From Ambrosia x helenae (taxonomy: Eukaryota > Streptophyta > Magnoliopsida > Asterales > Asteraceae): 64,000 nucleotides of DNA. Position numbers and translations under genes: made by a program. The notes beneath the pieces were generated by a model. That model saw only the letters and a list, made by a program, of their open reading frames with translations. It ran no database searches and was not told the origin of the DNA. Positions 11,410 through 22,999 of this stretch are shown here, piece by piece. The DNA is taken from contig CM061225.1 in the NCBI GenBank assembly GCA_030844895.1, positions 98,929,188-98,993,187 of the forward strand, written 5' to 3'. Within the stretch, counting starts at the first letter, position 1. Every line of letters begins with the position of its first letter.

Positions 11410-11946
11410 AAGGAAAAATTACAGAAATCGTTTTTTATGTTTACAGACTTTTTCAGTGGTTGTCCTATAACTTCAAAATTGATGAGGATCGTCCTTTATA
11501 TTGTAAAATCTTGCAGCTCTCGTCTTTTAGGCCTAACCTAATTTGTTTTTTTTTTTTTTTGTTAAGTTTGGTCATGTTGACCCTCATGAGGGCAAAATGA
11601 CACTTATGTCATCATCTCTACACCACTACCACTTACATTCACAGGTAGAAAGAAAGAAAGAAAGATAGTGAGAGAGAAAGACAAGGGTAAAGAGTAAGTG
11701 CTTTTTTTTTGTATTAAAAGTATAAGTTAAGTACACAACTAGTCCTTAAAAAGTAAAAAGACAAATTTACCCTCATGTGCAATGCACATGACTAGATTTA
11801 ACTAGAAAATCTAATGTTCATTAGTTAAAAGGACGAGAGTTGCAAGTTTTTATAGCATAAAGGATGATTCTCATTAATTTTGAAGTTAAAGGACAACCAC
11901 TGAAAAACGTTGTAAACATAAAGGACGATTTTTGTAATTTTTCCTT
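11410..11946. mobile_element. Foldback MITE (537 bp)
   Basis: The ends AAGGAAAAATTAC and GTAATTTTTCCTT are inverted. The arms (about 11410-11525 and 11820-11946) pair through GTTTACAGAC/GTAAACATAA, TCAGTGGTTGTCCT/AGGACAACCACTGA and ATTGATGAGGATCGTCCTTT-like blocks. GTTT directly flanks both ends. A GAAA/GA-rich tract lies in the middle at about 11646-11690. No coding capacity is seen. Confidence 0.6.
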
Positions 11947-11988
11947 GTTTTAAATTCAAGTGCTTTACTAATTATATAAGGTGGCTAG

Positions 11989-12596
11989 TGAAGAAACAAC
12001 GAGTATAAATAATGGGGTAGGACGGGATAATATATGGAGTAACGCCTCGTGTTCGCTGCAGGGTATAATCCTTGGCTCACAACGATGGTTGGTCTATGGT
12101 TATATGCACGAGTGATAAGCAAAGAGACACAATAGGCAAGGGTATAAGTGGTTCGATCTCGTAAGATCTACGTCCGGGCCGGCTGCTTTGCAGGCCCCTC
12201 TAGTTAGATCCCAATCCTTAGTTAGATAAAGCGATCCAAGTTGAAGAGGGCCGCTTTTGACTGGGCCACGTGTCGCCTCGTGGTTGGTCGGCTGGGCGGT
12301 GCTTTGTCCTCCATACACGTGGCGTGTTGTGGCTGGGTCTGCAGGAGAGTCTCCTTTTCTTCTGATGTCAGGAGACGTCAGGCGGCTGACCACTTGTCAG
12401 CTGACACCTGACGGGAGGTAGCAAGTTGGGCTCCAAGGGGGATGTTCCCGGGTGTTGCCAACTGATGCTTCTGCGCAGAATAGCAGCTGCGCCTTTTGGC
12501 GCTGCTGTGTCTTCAGATGTGTTATTTTAGGCGGAGGCTTTAAATGGTGGGTAGGGTGCGCCTGAAAGCGCAGGAGAATAGTACCCTACCCCTTCA
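11989..12596 (-). repeat. 3' LTR of Tat element, internally deleted
   Basis: TGAAGAAACAAC...CCCCTTCA on the plus strand. Compared with the other LTR it lacks 188 bp between 12175 and 12176 (equivalent to 36212-36399). That segment holds the TATA box and an AATAAA signal. G-boxes (CACGTG) remain. Confidence 0.9.
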
Positions 12597-12892
12597 AGTC
12601 CCCCAAGTCCAGGGTGTCTCCTGTTCTTGCTTAGAGAGCTGGTGGGGCGCTGGACTAATATGTGATTTTGTGATGTATTTCTCCGTTGTGTTGTTTTAAA
12701 GAGGGTAATTGTTGCCTCTCTGGAAAAAGTGTTAATGTGAGCAAAAGAGTGCGCGTTGCTACTCTGGTGGTATGTGGAAAGATAAAAGCGTCCCCTTATC
12801 TTTGTACATGGCTCTTTTTTTTTTCTTTTTTTTTAAGAAAAGACCGGCGCCAAGTTGAGACTTAGCGCGGGTGAGAAATTTTATTGCAAAGT

Positions 12893-13440
12893 CTGGTGAC
12901 GACGTTTAAATTTTACGTGAACCCAGCGTCAAGTGATGACGTGTCAATAGGTGTGAGATAGTAAAATTCGACGGAGAACGTGTTTCAGCCTTTGCGTCCA
13001 CCCAGCGCCAAGTGATGACGTGGCAGTCAGGGTATTGGATAGTAAAATCCGGCGGAGAACGTCTTTTGGATTTTACGTCAACCCGTCGCCAAGTGATGAC
13101 GTGGCAGTCAGGGTGTTGGATAGTAAAATCCGGCGGAGAACGTCTTTTGGATTTTACGTCAACCCATCGCCAAGTGATGACGTGGCAGTCAGGGTGTTAG
13201 ATAGTAAAATCCGGCGGAGAACGTCTTTTGGATTTTACGTCAACCCATCGCCAAGTGATGATGTGGCAGTCAGGGTGTTAGATAGTAAAACCCGGCGGAG
13301 AACGTCTTTTGGATTTTACGTCAACCCATCGCCAAGTGATGACGTGGCAGTCAGGGTGTTAGATAGTAAAATCAGGCGGAGAACGTCTTTTGGATTTTAC
13401 GTCAACCCATCGCCAAGTGGTGACGTGGCAGCTAGGGTAT
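12893..13440. repeat. 81-bp tandem repeat in Tat 3' untranslated region
   Basis: Units begin GTGATGACGTGGCAGTCAGG at 13012, 13093, 13174, 13255, 13336 and 13417 (81-bp spacing). A more diverged unit begins at 12933. Each unit has a TGACGTGGCA core (ATGTGG in the fourth) and a GTAAAATCCGGCGGAGAACG block. Because 81 is divisible by three, the array yields a 27-residue repeating ORF that I regard as incidental. Tandem repeats near the 3' end are common in Tat elements. Here they also lie 400-900 bp upstream of the antisense-gene TATA box. Confidence 0.9.
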
Positions 13441-13832
13441 ATTAAATGTGTCATCCTTGTAATTAATTTGAAATTTAAAAGGTTTCTTTGAACCTAGGAA
13501 ACGTGCTGAGGAAGCCGAGATGGTTGGTGAACGTGTCAGAGTGCAGAAGGGATGTCTGCACAGTTGTCAGTCACGTCAGCACGTGGGTGGGAGGTTATCC
13601 ATCGTGTGTCAGGCGAGTAGCCGTAGAACGCGCGCGAGTGGTGCAGTTTGTCAGACTGATTGCTAACGTTCGGCAGGTGAGAAGTCGTCCTTTTGGGCAG
13701 ACGCGTGGAGTCACGTGCTAACGAGTAACTGCTTATCCAGCTGTTATGCCACGTGTAGCGTCCAGATATCTCCTTTTCTGGCAAGATGAAGAGTCTTCTG
13801 CCAGCGGTTCCCATTGCATTAAATGCGATGGG
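13441..13832 (+). promoter_or_regulatory. Upstream region of Tat antisense gene, rich in ACGT motifs
   Basis: Between the 81-bp array and the TATA box there are several ACGT-core motifs: GTCACGTCAGCACGTGGG near 13573-13590, TCACGTG near 13711, and CCACGTG near 13750. ACGT cores are classic plant bZIP/bHLH sites; function here is inferred. Confidence 0.4.
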
Positions 13833-13840
13833 TATAAATA
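13833..13840 (+). promoter_or_regulatory. TATA box of Tat antisense gene
   Basis: TATAAATA, about 160 bp before the ATG at 13994. A CT-rich leader (TCTTATCTTACC...) follows at the expected distance for a start site near 13865. Confidence 0.6.
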
Positions 13841-14727
13841 CTTCAGGAGGCCATCGGAGTTTGATCTTATCTTACCTTTTTCAAAAAATCCTTCAATCTT
13901 CTCTTCAAAAATCTCCATCTTCGCCGGTGAACCTTCAAGTTTTCCGGTGAGTTTCTGGAAAAATTTTCCTTTTCTCTTTAAAACCTTTGTCACCATGCCT
14001 GAGGGCTCTGATGTTGGGGAAACCCTGGTAAAGCTGTTGAGAAGTCGAAGAAGTTGATCCATAACACCACCTGTAAGTGGGGTGAGAAGAGTTTTGCCAA
14101 GTTCGTGAAGGCCATGGAGTTTGATCCCTCCTGGGAGGTTGAGTTACCAACTGGCAAGGGTACTGCCTTGGCTCCTCCCACCGGGAAGATGAGCTTGTAT
14201 GGGGCCCATCTTGCCCTCTGTGGGTTCCGTCTACCTGCTACCAAGTTCCAGGTGGACACCTTGGTGAAGTATGGTGTTCATGTCACCCAGGTCAGTGGGT
14301 TTGGGATGCTTCGTCTTGTTCACTTCGAAGCCTGCTGCCGTGCTCTGGACATTGAGCCGTCTTTTGAACGGTTCAATGTCTTTTATTTGCTGAACATGGA
14401 GGGTTCTTGGTTTAACTTTGTTCCTCGTCCCCATGTACCTCCATGTGGGACAACTGCTCCCAAGTCACTTCATGACTGGAAGGAGAAGTTTTTCTACGTC
14501 AAGAGGGGGTGATACCTGTGGACATGCCATGGAAGGTTGTTGCTGAGCGTCAGAAGGTAGGTGATCATCCTGTTATGGAGGGGTTCAGGGACCAAGCCTG
14601 GTTCAAGGAGTTGGTGGCTCGTGCTTCCCCGTTTGACACGGTATGTGTTCCGAAGCCATGTTGGCTTTGTTGGGTATGAGCCGGGTTCAGATTGTGGAGG
14701 GGAAAGAGCCTGTGGTTGTTACACCTG

Positions 14728-14799
14728 GTAAGTTTTTTCCAAGCTTTTTTACAGTTGTCTTTCTTATTGTGTAACTGAATTGTGTTTTGTTTGACTCAG
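14728..14799 (+). other. Intron of Tat antisense gene
   Basis: 72 bp, GTAAGT...TTGACTCAG. Its removal joins VVVTP to GMSKFDAF in frame. Confidence 0.6.
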
Positions 14800-15007
14800 G
14801 GATGTCAAAGTTTGATGCATTTTTGTTGAGAGATAAAGCCCCACTGGAGTGGAGGGATCCCGCGGAGGGTAGGGTGTCCGTGATTGCTGAGATGGTTGAT
14901 AGGTTCTACTTTCCCTATCTGGAGTTCAAGCCAACCGTTCTTCTGTTTTCACGTGAGCATCCTATAAATACTGATCCTTTATGTTCTGTTTCACATGCGG
15001 GGGTAGA

Positions 15008-16193
15008 TGACGTGCTTGTCGTGGTACACGTAAAATTTCCCAATTACAACTAAAGATAGTGGTAAGAAGGGTATCGAACACAGGGAGTTTGTGGAAAATG
15101 TGAGAATTAAGGTTTTGTAATTAAACTACTATTTAACAACTAAGAAAAATAAAGATCAAAGATTGTTTGTTGGTTTTGATTTAGATTCAAGAAAAGTAAA
15201 CTAAATTGATGAATTGAAATAAGATTGTGTTTATCAAATTGAGAAAGCAATGACCATCCCTGGATCCATTTCCCTTGAATCTTTATGCCAAAAGTCTCAC
15301 TAGAAAGAGTTACATGGACATAACTCGTATTTGAACAAGTGTTGTGATAAAAGGGAACAAAGTACTCGGATTATATTAATGCGAGGTTGTTTCCCGATGA
15401 CCAATTACTCAATTATCCAACCCAAATCCTTCCCGCAATATCCCGATTGTTAGCAACACCAAGAACATGCAATCAAGAAGAGAAATTGATAAATTAAATA
15501 ACCACTACAACCAAATGTTCAAATACCATAACAATTCAACAAAGCATACCAAATTGTTTATTCTAGAAATCATAAGACAAACACATAAATAGTTCAAAGA
15601 AAACTTCACCAAGGATGACCATTAAAGGTTTAGCCAAGCATCACCAAATGGGTCATCATAATCTTCAATCTATTGTTCATGTGAATCAAAGATAATAACC
15701 TAATGATTAGCAATGTTCTTCAACCTTGTTTTCTGCCCAAAATCGCCCCTAGAATGCTAAGGAACGTTCCCAATTCGAAGATGATCAAAAGTCTTGCAAT
15801 AACCACCCATTTAATAGGGGAAGTTACAAAAAAGTGCAGAGTCCACCGTACCATACGGTGGTCACCGTATGGTACGGTGGCATCAACAAAACCAACGCCC
15901 ATCAGGGACTGCAATACGGTGGGAATATGTTTGTCAGCCTTCACCGTACCATACGGTGGTGACCGTACCATACGGTGGACCTGACAAAAATCCCAATTTT
16001 TCTTCTTTTGTTTCTTTCAAGCTCCAACTCGTTTCCGGTCCGCTCCCAAGTGCGTTTTTCTTCATTTTTAGCTCCTTAATGCCCCTGCAATCATAGTAAC
16101 CGTAGTCACCCCATTCCAAGCAATAACATGGACAAATGTGGATAAAATAAGCGTTTTAGCACTATAAAAGGGTGTTCTATGAACCACCCGTCA
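15008..16193 (-). repeat. Array LTR 1 (3'-most LTR)
   Basis: TGACGTGCTTG...CCACCCGTCA. It differs from the other three by one extra T (TTGTTTATTCTAG near 15560). Palindromic CCACCGTACCATACGGTGG copies lie at about 15844-15882 and 15942-15980. Confidence 0.9.
15844..15980. repeat. Palindromic CCGTACCATACGG motifs in array LTR
   Basis: Four ~19-bp units related to CCACCGTACCATACGGTGG are arranged as two pairs. The first pair forms a 38-bp near-perfect palindrome with a 4-base mismatched centre. An additional half-site (AATACGGTGGG) lies between the pairs. The same block recurs in all four LTRs (offsets near 19840, 23835 and 27834). Confidence 0.85.
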
Positions 16194-17960
16194 CATCCCC
16201 ACACTTACCCATTGCTTGTCCCAAGCAATCTACCAAAATCACTTTTACGCAAAATGATCATTTTTAAATCAAGCATTAACGTGCAATCCATATACTAACC
16301 CGTCCTTAACACCCGAATCAACACACCCCTCACAGTTTCTCTCCTCTCGGTGACAACTGAAAACTAGCAATTCAGAGCTAGGCACACAAAAGGCAAATAA
16401 ATGAGTGCGCAACCATAAGCTTGTACCTGAATCAACCCTCCTCTTACACGCTAAACATAAGTGCAAATCAAAGGGGCTTGTCGGGTTGTAATGTGGCTAA
16501 GTGTAAAGGTAGGGAAAAGGGTATATTTTTAGTAGCGCATAACTTTACCCGGTCTTTTATTACACAACGACACACACACATAACTAACACACGCAAACAC
16601 AAATACGAACACAACTATAATAGATATCACATATAAACTTCCTCTCTTTTTTTTTTCTTTTCTCTTTTTTTTTTTTTTTCATCATTTTTCTCAATTTTTT
16701 TTTTTTCAATACATCAAGCAATACTAATACATACACGTACGAACACACTCAACTAAAACTTCAACTTATAATACTAACATAACACACTAACACTTTATTT
16801 AAACACACAAGACCGGGTCAAGTTGGGTATTTATTTAGGGAACTAGCTAAAGGGTTAACAATCGATAGGCTTTTAGGCTCAAAAATGGGCAACTAAATGT
16901 CCAAACCCCCGCCCCTCTCGCTACCAAGCTCATATATATAATGCATGAGGTCCAACCCCCCAATTCCCACACTCTCACTCAACATAACAAGGCTACCTAG
17001 TGCCCTTATCATCTCTACACTTATGCTCGCTCAAAGATTCAAGTCGCATTCAAGCACAAGTTCTAGTGCACCCCCACCCATTGCCACTCTCACAAGATAT
17101 ATCTATATATATTGTTCTATAACTGTGGCTCAAATCTCACCAAGAATAAAAATGGGTTAAGGGTTGCCGGTGTGCCTCTCGAGGTTAGTTCAAGGTGTTC
17201 CAATTCTCACAACGCTACGCTTGATTTTTTTCAAAAATTTTTAAATTCTTCAAAATTTTCCCCCATCCCCACACTTGGGATACATTGTCCCCAATGTGCG
17301 GTTTTTGGAAGGAAACACTCGTACACTCAAACCACAAATTTCTTTTTGTATTTTTTCATTTTTTATTATTTTTTTTTTCATTTGTAAACAACACACCTCC
17401 TACTACCACAACCCAAAGCAATCATCATCAATCATAACACCACCCAACCACCCATTTCCCGAAACATAAAGAAAAGAAAACAAACATACAACTATGTACA
17501 AAAGAAAACAACCTGGTCAATAATAGCGAGGCTGAGGCGGTCCAAACACGGAGGTCATCAAATCATTCCATTCCCCGAATCCAAATGCCTCGCTACTGCT
17601 TCCACCTTGATCTGGGGCCTGCTGTTGTTTGTTTATTTTTTTTTACCATATATCAAACACGTGTATGAGTTCCTGCAGTTCCTCCCAATCGAGCCGTATA
17701 GCATTTCTTTCGCGGCCGATAAACAAACCTGAAACTAAGACTCAAAAGAAAAATAAAAATATAAAATTCTGGGATGCCTTATACACCGATGGTGTACATA
17801 TTTACCCTGCCTGAATGGGGATTGAGTACAGGCGAAATTATCTGATTGCAAGGTAAACTCCAAGCATTCCCAGAAATCAAAAGAGACTTAAAATACAATC
17901 TAAAAATAAAACAAAATATATAAATATACAAAATGTACAAGAATCATACCTGATGTTCAT

Positions 17961-18811
17961 TCATGGTGGTCTCAAAGAACATTTGCCTACCGAATTTCCG
18001 AAGTATGCTCGGTAGTTTACATGCCAAATAAACAGATGTTTAAAGATTGGCATGTATAGTGAGCGAATGTTGTTGTGGTGGAACCATCTCATGAGCTTTT
18101 CCCCGATGTCTTGTAGTCTCACTTTCCGAATATTTGCCTTTGAATCTTCATCCCGAACCTTGTTTATGAGGTTAATCGGGGCGGGATGAGATTTGTGAGA
18201 ATCTTGACTTGTGTCACCTGCATCAATACAAACAACAACCTTTTCCAAATGTAACTCTTCAACAAATGAAGGATTTGGTGTGGTATTAATCTCCACAACC
18301 TCATCCTTAACTTGCGAACAGTTTCTAATATCATCAGGTAAAGGGGAAATAGCCTCGGCTATGTCTATCCTTCTTGATAACATCTTACACTTAAAGCTCA
18401 AGTAATCAATTCTTTGTTGAATCGAAAGACTAGGTGTTGATAACAACTCTTCGACTTTAGATAATTTATCTTTGATTCGAGCAAGTTGCATTTCCTCCTT
18501 GCTTTGATATGTAATCTTTGTACGTTCTTCTTCATATGGAGGAATTTGGTATTGATCTTGAGGTAACCTGAAAATGGTGTCTCTTCGGGTTCATAGTTAT
18601 AATAACTATGATCTGGCTCATCATAATACACCATGTTGTTTCGACAAACATCTTCCCAAGTCGGATAATAATCCTGTACGTCATCATACATGACATCCAA
18701 TTCATATAATCTCCTCCTAGCGTCTTCAAATTGTTGTCGATACTCAGGGCACTCAAAACGAGTGTGACATGGACTACCACAACCTAAACATGATGAATAG
18801 GCTCGATCCAT
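17961..18811 (-). pseudogene. Zinc-knuckle ORF, unit 1, frameshifted
   Basis: This is the same gene as the intact 283-residue ORFs at 21955-22806 and 25955-26806. One G is missing near 18562 (CTTGAGGTAACC here, CTTGAGGGTAACC in the others). The product would change frame after about residue 82, losing the coiled coil and C-terminus. A codon difference (ATG for ATT, near 18490) creates an internal methionine downstream of the break. Confidence 0.85.
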
Positions 18812-18980
18812 AGTATTCTACGCCTGCAAAGGAAAACCTGCACAACTAGAACACCCAAAGTGAAATCTAATAAAATTAAATAACACTTTCATATACCAAA
18901 TTTTTTTTTTAAAGATTTTTTTTAAAAATAAAATAAAATAAAATAAAAGACAACTAAAAATTAACACATGTTGCGCACAA

Positions 18981-18998
18981 CTCCCCGGCAATGGCGCC
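18981..18998 (-). promoter_or_regulatory. Array unit 1 primer-binding site (tRNA-Asp type)
   Basis: The minus strand reads TGGCGCCATTGCCGGGGA, one mismatch from the form in units 2 and 3 (TGGCGCCGTTGCCGGGG), which matches the tRNA-Asp 3' end as I know it. Confidence 0.75.
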
Positions 18999-19004
18999 AA
19001 AATT

Positions 19005-20189
19005 TGACGTGCTTGTCGTGGTACACGTAAAATTTCCCAATTACAACTAAAGATAGTGGTAAGAAGGGTATCGAACACAGGGAGTTTGTGGAAAATGTGA
19101 GAATTAAGGTTTTGTAATTAAACTACTATTTAACAACTAAGAAAAATAAAGATCAAAGATTGTTTGTTGGTTTTGATTTAGATTCAAGAAAAGTAAACTA
19201 AATTGATGAATTGAAATAAGATTGTGTTTATCAAATTGAGAAAGCAATGACCATCCCTGGATCCATTTCCCTTGAATCTTTATGCCAAAAGTCTCACTAG
19301 AAAGAGTTACATGGACATAACTCGTATTTGAACAAGTGTTGTGATAAAAGGGAACAAAGTACTCGGATTATATTAATGCGAGGTTGTTTCCCGATGACCA
19401 ATTACTCAATTATCCAACCCAAATCCTTCCCGCAATATCCCGATTGTTAGCAACACCAAGAACATGCAATCAAGAAGAGAAATTGATAAATTAAATAACC
19501 ACTACAACCAAATGTTCAAATACCATAACAATTCAACAAAGCATACCAAATTGTTATTCTAGAAATCATAAGACAAACACATAAATAGTTCAAAGAAAAC
19601 TTCACCAAGGATGACCATTAAAGGTTTAGCCAAGCATCACCAAATGGGTCATCATAATCTTCAATCTATTGTTCATGTGAATCAAAGATAATAACCTAAT
19701 GATTAGCAATGTTCTTCAACCTTGTTTTCTGCCCAAAATCGCCCCTAGAATGCTAAGGAACGTTCCCAATTCGAAGATGATCAAAAGTCTTGCAATAACC
19801 ACCCATTTAATAGGGGAAGTTACAAAAAAGTGCAGAGTCCACCGTACCATACGGTGGTCACCGTATGGTACGGTGGCATCAACAAAACCAACGCCCATCA
19901 GGGACTGCAATACGGTGGGAATATGTTTGTCAGCCTTCACCGTACCATACGGTGGTGACCGTACCATACGGTGGACCTGACAAAAATCCCAATTTTTCTT
20001 CTTTTGTTTCTTTCAAGCTCCAACTCGTTTCCGGTCCGCTCCCAAGTGCGTTTTTCTTCATTTTTAGCTCCTTAATGCCCCTGCAATCATAGTAACCGTA
20101 GTCACCCCATTCCAAGCAATAACATGGACAAATGTGGATAAAATAAGCGTTTTAGCACTATAAAAGGGTGTTCTATGAACCACCCGTCA
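19005..20189 (-). repeat. Array LTR 2
   Basis: Same ends and palindrome block as LTR 1. It is flanked by a PBS on its left and a polypurine tract on its right, as expected for an internal shared LTR. Confidence 0.9.
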
Positions 20190-22999
20190 CATCCCCACAC
20201 TTACCCATTGCTTGTCCCAAGCAATCTACCAAAATCACTTTTACGCAAAATGATCATTTTTAAATCAAGCATTAACGTGCAATCCATATACTAACCCGTC
20301 CTTAACACCCGAATCAACACACCCCTCACAGTTTCTCTCCTCTCGGTGACAACTGAAAACTAGCAATTCAGAGCTAGGCACACAAAAGGCAAATAAATGA
20401 GTGCGCAACCATAAGCTTGTACCTGAATCAACCCTCCTCTTACACGCTAAACATAAGTGCAAATCAAAGGGGCTTGTCGGGTTGTAATGTGGCTAAGTGT
20501 AAAGGTAGGGAAAAGGGTATATTTTTAGTAGCGCATAACTTTACCCGGTCTTTTATTACACAACGACACACACACATAACTAACACACGCAAACACAAAT
20601 ACGAACACAACTATAATAGATATCACATATAAACTTCCTCTCTTTTTTTTTTCTTTTCTTTTTTTTTTTTTTTTTCATCATTTTTCTCAATTTTTTTTTT
20701 TCAATACATCAAGCAATACTAATACATACACGTACGAACACACTCAACTAAAACTTCAACTTATAATACTAACATAACACACTAACACTTTATTTAAACA
20801 CACAAGACCGGGTCAAGTTGGGTATTTATTTAGGGAACTAGCTAAAGGGTTAACAATCGATAGGCTTTTAGGCTCAAAAATGGGCAACTAAATGTCCAAA
20901 CCCCCGCCCCTCTCGCTACCAAGCTCATATATATAATGCATGAGGTCCAACCCCCCAATTCCCACACTCTCACTCAACATAACAAGGCTACCTAGTGCCC
21001 TTATCATCTCTACACTTATGCTCGCTCAAAGATTCAAGTCGCATTCAAGCACAAGTTCTAGTGCACCCCCACCCATTGCCACTCTCACAAGATATATCTA
21101 TATATATTGTTCTATAACTGTGGCTCAAATCTCACCAAGAATAAAAATGGGTTAAGGGTTGCCGGTGTGCCTCTCGAGGTTAGTTCAAGGTGTTCCAATT
21201 CTCACAACGCTACGCTTGATTTTTTTCAAAAATTTTTAAATTCTTCAAAATTTTCCCCCATCCCCACACTTGGGATACATTGTCCCCAATGTGCGGTTTT
21301 TGGAAGGAAACACTCGTACACTCAAACCACAAATTTCTTTTTGTATTTTTTCATTTTTTATTATTTTTTTTTTCATTTGTAAACAACACACCTCCTACTA
21401 CCACAACCCAAAGCAATCATCATCAATCATAACACCACCCAACCACCCATTTCCCGAAACATAAAGAAAAGAAAACAAACATACAACTATGTACAAAAGA
21501 AAACAACCTGGTCAATAATAGCGAGGCTGAGGCGGTCCAAACACGGAGGTCATCAAATCATTCCATTCCCCGAATCCAAATGCCTCGCTACTGCTTCCAC
21601 CTTGATCTGGGGCCTGCTGTTGTTTGTTTATTTTTTTTACCATATATCAAACACGTGTATGAGTCCCTGCAGTTCCTCCCAATCGAGCCGTATAGCATTT
21701 CTTTCGCGGCCGATAAACAAACCTGAAACTAAGACTCAAAAGAAAAATAAAAATATAAAATTCTGGGATGCCTTATACACCGATGGTGTACATATTTACC
21801 CTGCCTGAATGGGGATTGAGTACAGGCGAAATTATCTGATTGCAAGGTAAACTCCAAGCATTCCCAGAAATCAAAAGAGACTTAAAATACAATCTAAAAA
21901 TAAAACAAAATATATAAATATACAAAATGTACAAGAATCATACCTGATGTTCATTCATGGTGGTCTCAAAGAACATTTGCCTACCGAATTTCCGAAGTAT
22001 GCTCGGTAGTTTACATGCCAAATAAACAGATGTTTAAAGATTGGCATGTATAGTGAGCGAATGTTGTTGTGGTGGAACCATCTCATGAGCTTTTCCCCGA
22101 TGTCTTGTAGTCTCACTTTCCGAATATTTGCCTTTGAATCTTCATCCCGAACCTTGTTTATGAGGTTAATCGGGGCGGGATGAGATTTGTGAGAATCTTG
22201 ACTTGTGTCACCTGCATCAATACAAACAACAACCTTTTCCAAATGTAACTCTTCAACAAATGAAGGATTTGGTGTGGTATTAATCTCCACAACCTCATCC
22301 TTAACTTGCGAACAGTTTCTAATATCATCAGGTAAAGGGGAAATAGCCTCGGCTATGTCTATCCTTCTTGATAACATCTTACACTTAAAGCTCAAGTAAT
22401 CAATTCTTTGTTGAATCGAAAGACTAGGTGTTGATAACAACTCTTCGACTTTAGATAATTTATCTTTGATTCGAGCAAGTTGAATTTCCTCCTTGCTTTG
22501 ATATGTAATCTTTGTACGTTCTTCTTCATATGGAGGAATTTGGTATTGATCTTGAGGGTAACCTGAAAATGGTGTCTCTTCGGGTTCATAGTTATAATAA
22601 CTATGATCTGGCTCATCATAATACACCATGTTGTTTCGACAAACATCTTCCCAAGTCGGATAATAATCCTGTACGTCATCATACATGACATCCAATTCAT
22701 ATAATCTCCTCCTAGCGTCTTCAAATTGTTGTCGATACTCAGGGCACTCAAAACGAGTGTGACATGGACTACCACAACCTAAACATGATGAATAGGCTCG
22801 ATCCATAGTATTCTACGCCTGCAAAGGAAAACCTGCACAACTAGAACACCCAAAGTGAAATCTAATAAAATTAAATAACACTTTCATATACCAAATTTTT
22901 TTTTTAAAGATTTTTTTTAAAAATAAAATAAAATAAAATAAAAGACAACTAAAAATTAACACATGTTGCGCACAACTCCCCGGCAACGGCGCCAAAATT
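20190..22999 (-). mobile_element. Array internal region 2
   Basis: PBS beside LTR 3 (about 22993-22976, minus), the intact ORF at 21955-22806, then a gene-free 1.77 kb segment with poly-T/CT tracts and the polypurine tract at about 20190-20206. Confidence 0.88.
21955..22806 (-). CDS. 283-residue zinc-knuckle/coiled-coil protein of non-autonomous retroelement, unit 2
   Basis: It begins MDRAYSS and has a canonical retroviral-type knuckle CLGCGSPCHTRFEC (C8, C11, H16, C21; CX2CX4HX4C). An acidic/aromatic stretch rich in Tyr and Asp follows (about 36-85). A heptad-like helix (LARIKDKLSKVEELL, about 108-140) and a mixed C-terminal half come next. The knuckle suggests an RNA- or DNA-binding nucleocapsid-like role. 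No capsid core, protease DSG/DTG or RT motif is visible. The ATG lies about 180 bp from the PBS, the place gag would occupy. The identical ORF recurs 4.0 kb away. The knuckle is certain; its role in packaging is inference. Confidence 0.8.
   Translation of the reverse strand: MDRAYSSCLGCGSPCHTRFECPEYRQQFEDARRRLYELDVMYDDVQDYYPTWEDVCRNNMVYYDEPDHSYYNYEPEETPFSGYPQDQYQIPPYEEERTKITYQSKEEIQLARIKDKLSKVEELLSTPSLSIQQRIDYLSFKCKMLSRRIDIAEAISPLPDDIRNCSQVKDEVVEINTTPNPSFVEELHLEKVVVCIDAGDTSQDSHKSHPAPINLINKVRDEDSKANIRKVRLQDIGEKLMRWFHHNNIRSLYMPIFKHLFIWHVNYRAYFGNSVGKCSLRPP

Larger units (their letters stand above)
16194..19004 (-). mobile_element. Array internal region 1
   Basis: On the minus strand: PBS (18998-18981), zinc-knuckle ORF (18811-17961, frameshifted), then about 1.77 kb without genes. 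The gene-free part has poly-T/CT tracts (16648-16706, 17340-17383), a second CCCCACACTTGGG motif at 17269-17281 and the polypurine tract beside LTR 1. This is the most diverged of the three units. Confidence 0.85.

Noticed and set aside
12893..13440. CRISPR-like array (regularly spaced repeats)
   Set aside because: The repeats are contiguous 81-bp units without unique spacers, in a plant retrotransposon with no cas-like genes.
13020..13445. ORF with a perfect 27-residue repeating protein (FGFYVNPSPSDDVAVRVLDS type)
   Set aside because: It follows from an 81-bp DNA tandem repeat that happens to be divisible by three; no start context, domain or conservation supports translation.
15703..15984. 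93-residue ORF repeated four times in the array (MISNVLQPCFLPK)
   Set aside because: It lies within the LTRs and spans the palindrome block; its repetition is explained by LTR copying, and the antisense frame is equally open.
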